In this document: in pieces, positions 8,265 through 10,832 of the stretch
How the letters are laid out: every line of letters begins with the position of its first letter
Position numbering within the stretch: the first letter of the stretch is position 1
NCBI GenBank assembly: GCA_022511505.1
Contig: JAFLTK010000028.1
Span: 1-10,832 of the forward strand
Direction of reading: 5' to 3'
DNA: 10,832 nucleotides
DNA from: Muribaculaceae bacterium
GTDB lineage: Bacteria > Bacteroidota > Bacteroidia > Bacteroidales > Muribaculaceae
Made by a program: the position numbers and the translations under genes
The notes under the pieces: model-generated
Databases searched by the model: none
What the model saw: the letters and a program-made list of their open reading frames with translations, nothing else
Told to the model about the DNA's origin: nothing

Positions 8265-8942
8265 TCACAAATCGTCCCACATTTGGGTCACTTTATTCCA
8301 CCAAAAGTGGGCACCGGGGCGAGGGGGAGCGTCCTCGGGCACGGGCGTCTTACTCAACCCGTAGATTCTCACCCCGTTGGCGTCGCGCGTCTCTCCTACC
8401 CCGAGTTTGGGGTCGACGGGCGCGGCCGCGGGCGCGGGGTTGCTCTTGGCAATCCACGACTTGGCGACGGCTTTCCACGACGTGATAGGCGTGTCGTTTA
8501 TCCTCCAACCGCGGGCGTCGTAGTAGTGGAAAAACTCCTCGCCTTTGTAGGCACACCCTGCGGCGGTAAAGTGGTCAACGACCTCGCGGATGGTGGGGGC
8601 CTGAGGTGATGGTGGTGTTGATGGTGGTGTTGGTGATGTCGGTTCATTTTGGGGTTCCTCAATGGGGTTAGAGTTGCCGGCACGGCCTCGGGGGTTGTTG
8701 CTGCTACCCTTGGGCGCACCGCCACGTCGGCCCGCCCGGCTTCGACGCAGGTTGGCATCCAGCTGTGGCTTGGCTTGGACCCACAGCATCTTGGTAAGGC
8801 CCTCCAGCTCAGGCTCCTCCTCGTCAAGGGCATAGCGACCCAGCGCCACCGCATAGCGCTTGGCGTCCTCGGGCCCAAGCATCTCGAGAATTTCCACAAA
8901 ACTGCGATAAAAAACAAAGCTATCTCTCCTTATATCTTCCAT
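8265..8942 (-). CDS. DUF6291-type replication-associated protein
   Basis: A 225-residue protein in three parts. Residues 5-65 (RRDSFVFYRSFVEILEMLG to KPQLDANLRR) fit DUF6291, found in Bacteroidota and phage-type replication proteins. Residues 66-116 are a low-complexity linker rich in Arg, Gly, Ser and Pro. Residues 117-165 (TIREVVDHFTAAGC, EEFFHYYDARGWRI, TSWKAVAKSWIA) match the C-terminal helical module often found on phage replisome-organiser or helicase-loader proteins. Its position directly before a primase-helicase supports a role as its loader or origin-binding partner, but this is inference from context and pattern. ATG at 8940-8942 gives the conserved MEDIRRDSF start. The linker residues Ser103-Pro113 are encoded by a CAC/CAA/CAT-type tract (8605-8638) resembling the intergenic tracts. 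A 29-bp-core repeat lies both before and after the gene. Confidence 0.77.
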   Translation of the reverse strand: MEDIRRDSFVFYRSFVEILEMLGPEDAKRYAVALGRYALDEEEPELEGLTKMLWVQAKPQLDANLRRSRAGRRGGAPKGSSNNPRGRAGNSNPIEEPQNEPTSPTPPSTPPSPQAPTIREVVDHFTAAGCAYKGEEFFHYYDARGWRINDTPITSWKAVAKSWIAKSNPAPAAAPVDPKLGVGETRDANGVRIYGLSKTPVPEDAPPRPGAHFWWNKVTQMWDDL

Positions 8943-8971
8943 AATTGATTGATTTTGGATTGGTTAAACTG

Positions 8972-9030
8972 GTTGTTGTTGATATTGTTATTGTTGTTAT
9001 TGATTTGGGGCTGTGCGAGCGCTAGCGCGA
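8972..9030 (-). repeat. Intergenic repeat, copy 5: 29-bp core (one substitution) plus CAA-type tract
   Basis: The core (9030-9002, minus strand) differs from the others only in the centre: GCGCTAGCGC instead of GCGCAAGCGC, which makes that part a perfect palindrome. The CAA/TAA/CAT tract (9001-8972) ends about 30 nt before the DUF6291 ATG. Unlike copies 1-4, no gene ends just upstream of it, so it may mark a lost gene or simply a 5' leader. Confidence 0.9.
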
Positions 9031-9067
9031 AATACCCTCTCCCCTTTAACCTTTTAACCTTATAACC

Positions 9068-9095
9068 TTCAACTCAAGCGAAGCGATGAGTTGAA
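9068..9095. repeat. Palindrome TTCAACTC...GAGTTGAA-like with GCGAAGC core
   Basis: Near-identical to the palindrome at 4533-4560: arms TTCAACTC and GAGTTGAA (with T for A in the inner spacer, GCGATGAG for GCGAAGAG) around AAGCGAAGCG. It is preceded by three TTAACCTT-like units (9046-9066). A third, diverged copy with arms TTCAACTT / AAGTTGAA forms the end of the cupin gene. Confidence 0.85.
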
Positions 9096-9110
9096 TTATA
9101 AACTACGCGT

Positions 9111-9275
9111 GCCGCGGAGCGGCATCTCTTTCATTAACCCCGTACATGCGAGCGCAGCGAGCTGTGCGGGGTGGAACGGGAGGCGAGAATTGTCCTGGAG
9201 GGACAATCTCTCAGGTTGAATTCCCACCGACAAAAGTAACCCTCGCCAACCATCCCTTCACCCCTATTCCTTAAC
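9111..9275 (+). repeat. Hairpin module A (H1-H2-H3), direct copy of module C
   Basis: Three hairpins in fixed order. H1 is GCCGCGGAGCGGC (9111-9123). H2 (9138-9171) has arms CCCCGTAC / GTGCGGGG around GAGCGCAGCGA. H3 (9189-9207) is ATTGTCC-TGGAG-GGACAAT. H1 and H2 are joined by a TTTCATTAA spacer. After H3 comes a conserved CCGACAAAAGTAACC and CCCCTATTCCTTAAC. Module C at 9450-9602 repeats all of this in the same orientation with small indels, including about 16 nt extra in A before CCGACAAAAG. Confidence 0.88.
9231..9238 (-). promoter_or_regulatory. Candidate promoter -7 box (module A), facing the DUF6291 gene
   Basis: TACTTTTG on the minus strand fits TAnnTTTG. It is kept in module C at 9557-9564 while the bases between it and H3 differ. 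No good TTTG stands at the expected -33 position, so it is only a candidate. If used, it would give the DUF6291 gene a leader of about 285 nt crossing H3, H2, H1, another hairpin and repeat copy 5. Confidence 0.4.
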
Positions 9276-9299
9276 TCTTAAAATTCTTTCCCGAAATCT

Positions 9300-9432
9300 C
9301 GTCCCTCCGGGACGATTCTCTGGGAGGAGCCCTTACCCCGCACTGCGCGCTGCGCGCTTGTACGGGGTTATTGAAATTGTCATCGCTCCGCGATGTTGAT
9401 TGATGGTGTTGTTATTGTTGTTGTTGGTGGTG
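9300..9432 (-). repeat. Hairpin module B: inverted, diverged H1-H2-H3 plus CAA-type tract
   Basis: Read on the minus strand: a CAA/TAA/CAT tract (9432-9396), H1 CATCGCGGAGCGATG (9395-9381), a TTTCAATAA spacer, H2 with arms CCCCGTAC / GTGCGGGG (9367-9336) around GCGCGCAGCGCGC, and H3 CGTCCCGGAGGGACG (9314-9300). Order and spacer match modules A and C, but stem bases differ. In H3 a T-A pair of A/C is replaced by C-G, a compensated change. The CAA tract joined to H1 is also seen in module D. Confidence 0.85.
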
Positions 9433-9449
9433 GAGGGTCGTTTTTGCGA

Positions 9450-9602
9450 GCCGCGGAGCGGCTTCTCTTTCATTAACCCCGTACATGCGAGCGCAGCGAG
9501 CTGTGCGGGGTGGAACGTGATAACAGGGAATTGTCCTGGAGGGACAATCTCTCCGACAAAAGTAACCATCACCAATCACCCCTTTACCCCTATTCCTTAA
9601 CC
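9450..9602 (+). repeat. Hairpin module C (H1-H2-H3), direct copy of module A
   Basis: H1 GCCGCGGAGCGGC at 9450-9462, H2 at 9477-9510 and H3 at 9530-9548, all identical in sequence to module A, with the same TTTCATTAA spacer and TGGAACG after H2. The stretch between H2 and H3 differs, and the CCGACAAAAG box follows H3 more closely. Together with inverted module B between them, A-B-C could pair over long distances. Confidence 0.88.
9557..9564 (-). promoter_or_regulatory. Candidate promoter -7 box (module C), minus strand
   Basis: Second copy of TACTTTTG, facing left into modules C, B and A. No clear -33 TTTG is present. Transcription from here would make an RNA rich in hairpins before reaching the DUF6291 gene about 600 nt away. 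Confidence 0.35.
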
Positions 9603-9672
9603 ATCACCATCAACAACTCTTTTTTGATTTGATATTTTAATTATTATCTATTATCTATTAACATTTACATTA

Positions 9673-9701
9673 GGTTAGTTTTGGTTAGTTATTGGTTAGT
9701 T
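9673..9701. promoter_or_regulatory. Three GGTTAGTT boxes, one helical turn apart, upstream of the cupin
   Basis: GGTTAGTT occurs at 9673-9680, 9683-9690 and 9694-9701, with starts 10 and 11 bp apart, so all boxes face the same side of the helix. A TAGTTTTG at 9676-9683 fits the plus-strand TAnnTTTG box but has no -33 partner at the right distance. The array could be an operator for a cooperative regulator of the cupin gene or simply a short tandem repeat. Confidence 0.5.
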
Positions 9702-9761
9702 CTTTTGAATTAATGAACAAACCAACCGCCATCAGTGTTATATTATCAAAAACAACCCGTC

Positions 9762-10067
9762 ATGAACCTCAACACATCATTAGACTACAAACCCCAAGGC
9801 ATCGCGAGCCGCGTTCTTGTTCAAAACGAGAGCGGTATCATCATGATGCTCGCCTTTGACATCGATGTCGACCTTGCCACCCACACCGCCCCGGCCGACG
9901 TCATGGTGCAAATCATCGAAGGCACGGCCGAGATAACCGTCGACGACGTCACCCACACCCTTCGCGCCGGTGACTTCATCACCATGCGTCCCGGCACTCC
10001 CCACTCGCTCCGCGCGCCCGAGCAATTCAAAGCCCTCGTCATTCAACTTTCGCTTCGCTCAAGTTGA
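9762..10067 (+). CDS. Small single-domain cupin protein
   Basis: A 101-residue protein with one cupin beta-barrel. Motif 1 is degenerate (ATHTAPADVMVQIIEGTAEI, residues 39-58: His41 present, second His and Glu of the classic motif replaced). Motif 2, GDFITMRPGTPHSL at 70-83, keeps the PGTPH core with His81. Such small cupins bind a metal or small ligand; the substrate is not predictable. The frame extends upstream to a GTG at 9735, but the ATG at 9762-9764 gives MNLNTSLDYKPQG and follows a CAAAAACAACCC stretch, so I use it. The last residues (CTT TCG CTT CGC TCA AGT) and the TGA stop are part of a repeat palindrome (10042-10068) found in intergenic DNA elsewhere in the window, so the native C-terminus was probably replaced. 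Next gene, rubredoxin, is on the same strand. Confidence 0.83.
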   Translation: MNLNTSLDYKPQGIASRVLVQNESGIIMMLAFDIDVDLATHTAPADVMVQIIEGTAEITVDDVTHTLRAGDFITMRPGTPHSLRAPEQFKALVIQLSLRSS

Positions 10068-10150
10068 AGTTGTTAATGTTTTTACTGTTGTTAGTGTTTT
10101 TACTGAGACATCAACAACAATAACAACAACAATAACAACAATCACCAAAA
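10042..10150 (+). repeat. Composite repeat after the cupin: GCGAAGC palindrome, 18-bp-like units, CAA tract
   Basis: Palindrome TTCAACTT / AAGTTGAA (10042-10068) with a GCGAAGC core on the opposite strand overlaps the end of the cupin gene. Units of GTTGTTAATGTTTTTACT type follow (10069-10109), ending in TACTGAGAC, then a CAA/TAA tract (10110-10150). This is the inverted, diverged copy of 4397-4560. In both places the order relative to transcription is stop codon, palindrome, 18-bp units, CTGAGAC, CAA tract, next gene. Confidence 0.87.
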
Positions 10151-10157
10151 CCATCAA

Positions 10158-10219
10158 CATCGCGGAGCGATGAAAATTTCAATAACCCCGTACTTGCGAG
10201 CGCAGCGAGCTGTGCGGGG
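10158..10219 (+). repeat. Hairpin module D (H1-H2 only) upstream of rubredoxin
   Basis: H1 CATCGCGGAGCGATG (10158-10172) is identical to that of module B, and H2 (10186-10219) is as in A and C except for TT in place of AT after CCCCGTAC. The spacer has TTTCAATAA as in module B. H3 is missing; the rubredoxin ATG comes 20 nt after H2. Module D thus mixes features of B (H1, spacer, adjoining CAA tract) and A/C (H2). Confidence 0.87.
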
Positions 10220-10238
10220 ACACCAACATCATAAAATT

Positions 10239-10400
10239 ATGGAAAAATATGTATGTGACGTTTGCGGCTGGGAATACGACCCCGCAAAAGGAGACCCCGA
10301 AAACGGTATCGAGCCCGGTACCAAGTTTGAAGACCTTCCCGAAGACTTTGTCTGCCCCGTATGCGGAGTAGGTAAAGACCAATTCTCCCCCGAGAACTAA
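10239..10400 (+). CDS. Rubredoxin
   Basis: A 53-residue cytosolic one-iron electron carrier, of the length typical for the family. The four iron ligands are Cys6 and Cys9 in VCDVCGWEYD and Cys39 and Cys42 in FVCPVCGVGK; the aromatic core residues and the GTKFEDLPEDF segment before the second CxxC are also standard. In anaerobes it usually passes electrons to rubrerythrin or other peroxide- or oxygen-detoxifying enzymes; no such partner is in the window. The frame is open upstream to an ATG at 10170, but that ATG belongs to hairpin H1 of module D and would add 23 residues translated from repeat DNA, so the start at 10239 is preferred. No TAnnTTTG promoter lies between the cupin and this gene, so it may be read from the cupin side. 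Confidence 0.97.
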   Translation: MEKYVCDVCGWEYDPAKGDPENGIEPGTKFEDLPEDFVCPVCGVGKDQFSPEN

Positions 10401-10426
10401 CCCCACCATCCCCCTACCCACCGCGA

Positions 10427-10462
10427 CGCGCGAGGACACCCATCCCCGCGCGCCCCGTTTTT
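10427..10462 (+). terminator. Possible intrinsic terminator after rubredoxin
   Basis: GCGCG-A-GG (10428-10435) pairs with CC-C-CGCGC (10444-10451) with one A-C mismatch and an 8-nt loop, followed by CCCCG and five T (10458-10462). The T-run is short and 5 nt from the stem, so efficiency is uncertain. Confidence 0.45.
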
Positions 10463-10463
10463 C

Positions 10464-10542
10464 CGTGACAAGGAACTCCGGTTCCATAATTCCAGCCGAA
10501 CGTCGCCTTTGCACGTGACGAGGAGCTCCTGCTCCTCGATTC
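10464..10542. repeat. Two 29-bp direct repeats, each forming a hairpin
   Basis: 10464-10492 and 10514-10542 share CGTGAC-AGGA-CTCC-TCC-ATTC with the same spacing. The first folds as GGAAC-TCCG-GTTCC (10472-10485), the second as CGAGGAGC-TCCT-GCTCCTCG (10519-10538). An A-T pair of the first is G-C in the second, a compensated change that argues the fold matters. Confidence 0.7.
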
Positions 10543-10609
10543 TCATCACCCACATCTTTCAAGCCTTTACAGCCTTTACATTTTCTCGTCAAAAAATATC
10601 AAAAAGAAT

Positions 10610-10640
10610 TTTGCAGAACAAACAAAAATCACTATCTTTG
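10610..10640 (+). promoter_or_regulatory. Bacteroidota housekeeping promoter of rpsP
   Basis: TTTG (10610-10613), a 19-nt spacer and TATCTTTG (10633-10640) match the Bacteroidota consensus fully. Transcription should begin near 10646, giving a leader of about 60 nt. Confidence 0.9.
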
Positions 10641-10653
10641 CACCCGATTAACC

Positions 10654-10672
10654 GAGCCCACGTGTTGGGTTC
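10654..10672 (+). promoter_or_regulatory. Hairpin in the rpsP leader
   Basis: GAGCCCA (10654-10660) and TGGGTTC (10666-10672) form a 7-bp stem, one pair being G-U, with the loop CGTGT. It begins within about 10 nt of the expected transcript start and is followed by an A/C-rich unstructured stretch to the ATG. It could protect the 5' end or be a site for ribosomal-protein autoregulation; neither is shown. Confidence 0.5.
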
Positions 10673-10705
10673 ACAATACAAACCACTTACAAAACAAAAC
10701 TTTTA

Positions 10706-10832
10706 ATGGCAACAAAAATCAGATTACAGCGTCATGGTCGCAAGAACTATGCGTTTTATCCTATTGTTATCGCCGACAGCAGGGCACCACGTGATGGTAA
10801 ATTTATTGAAAGGATAGGTTCTTATAATCCGA
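10706..10832 (+). CDS. rpsP: Ribosomal protein bS16 (5' part, cut by window edge)
   Basis: The first 42 codons encode MATKIRLQRHGRKNYAFYPI followed by VIADSRAPRDGKFIERIGSYNP, the highly conserved N-terminus of small-subunit protein bS16, which binds 16S rRNA early in 30S assembly. The RLQRHGRK and ADSRAPRDGKFIERIGSYNP blocks are diagnostic. ATG at 10706-10708 is preceded by an A/C/T-rich leader without a Shine-Dalgarno sequence, as usual in Bacteroidota. Bacteroidota bS16 proteins generally carry a long C-terminal extension, which would lie outside the window. It has its own strong promoter and is independent of the rubredoxin gene. Confidence 0.97.
   Translation, partial: MATKIRLQRHGRKNYAFYPIVIADSRAPRDGKFIERIGSYNP

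Larger units (their letters stand above)
8943..9761. other. Repeat-dense intergenic region between divergent gene groups, no gene seen
   Basis: An 819-bp gap between the DUF6291 start (minus) and the cupin start (plus). It holds, left to right: repeat copy 5, an AT-rich TTAACCTT tandem (9046-9066), a GCGAAGC hairpin, hairpin modules A, B (inverted) and C, then an AT-rich stretch (9603-9761) with two tandem TTATCTA (9644-9657) and three GGTTAGTT boxes. Open frames here are short, low in quality and run through the repeats, so I call no protein. A structured noncoding RNA is possible. Confidence 0.7.
10401..10705. other. Rubredoxin-rpsP intergenic region, no gene seen
   Basis: A 305-bp gap holding a possible terminator, two related hairpins, AT-rich DNA with CCTTTACAG-type repetition (10564-10580), the rpsP promoter and the rpsP leader. 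A short frame crossing 10509-10706 runs through the promoter and shows no protein-like composition, so I do not call it. Confidence 0.7.

Noticed and set aside
9333..9600. Short frames in the A-B-C hairpin region on both strands
   Set aside because: They translate the repeats and triplet tract, have no leader or homology pattern, and the stems give mirror-like peptides.
8943..9761. tRNA or other known structural RNA in the long gap
   Set aside because: No tRNA acceptor/T-loop pattern (GTTCGAATC-like) or other known RNA motif was found; the hairpins do not form a cloverleaf.

Overview
The window looks like chromosomal DNA of a member of the Bacteroidales (phylum Bacteroidota). Support comes from three TTTG / TAnnTTTG-type promoter matches, starts without obvious Shine-Dalgarno sequences, a Bacteroidales-type lipoprotein (DUF4827), a DUF6291 replication protein and a thrA-type aspartokinase/homoserine dehydrogenase. 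Genes are GC-rich and the gaps between them AT-rich and full of repeats. A gut genus such as those of Muribaculaceae is plausible, but the family cannot be fixed from this sequence.

Layout. From 1 to 8942 every gene lies on the minus strand. In transcription order they are: a DUF6291 replication-associated protein (8942-8265), a Toprim primase/DnaB-type helicase (8152-6374), an NrnA-like DHH phosphoesterase (6222-5176, with its own promoter), a DUF4827 lipoprotein (5145-4561), phosphoglucosamine mutase glmM (4384-2993), the fluoride channel crcB (2878-2504), and thrA (2420 to beyond the left edge, about 10 residues missing). From 9043 to 9761 there is no gene. To the right, on the plus strand, are a small cupin (9762-10067), rubredoxin (10239-10400), a possible terminator, two matching hairpins, and the promoter, leader and first 42 codons of rpsP (10706 to the edge).

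Gene functions. Most genes are housekeeping: threonine/methionine/lysine entry, cell-wall precursor synthesis, nanoRNA/PAP turnover, fluoride export, a redox protein and a ribosomal protein. The exception is the DUF6291 + primase-helicase pair. It resembles a phage replication module, but no other phage gene is visible.

The noncoding DNA is the most unusual part. Five gaps carry the same 29-bp GC-rich sequence followed, in the minus-strand sense, by a (CAA/CAT/TAA)n-like tract leading towards the next gene. A second family of short hairpins, all with the core GCGNAGC (a GNA-triloop mini-hairpin), occurs twelve times in the gaps. Several of these are assembled into a composite module, H1-H2-H3, present as A (+), B (inverted) and C (+) between 9111 and 9602, with a partial copy D before rubredoxin. 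A further composite repeat (hairpin plus 18-bp units plus CAA tract) follows the stop codons of both the DUF4827 gene and the cupin, and in the cupin the hairpin itself encodes the last residues and the stop codon. The arrangement suggests an organised, gene-oriented repeat system of unknown function.
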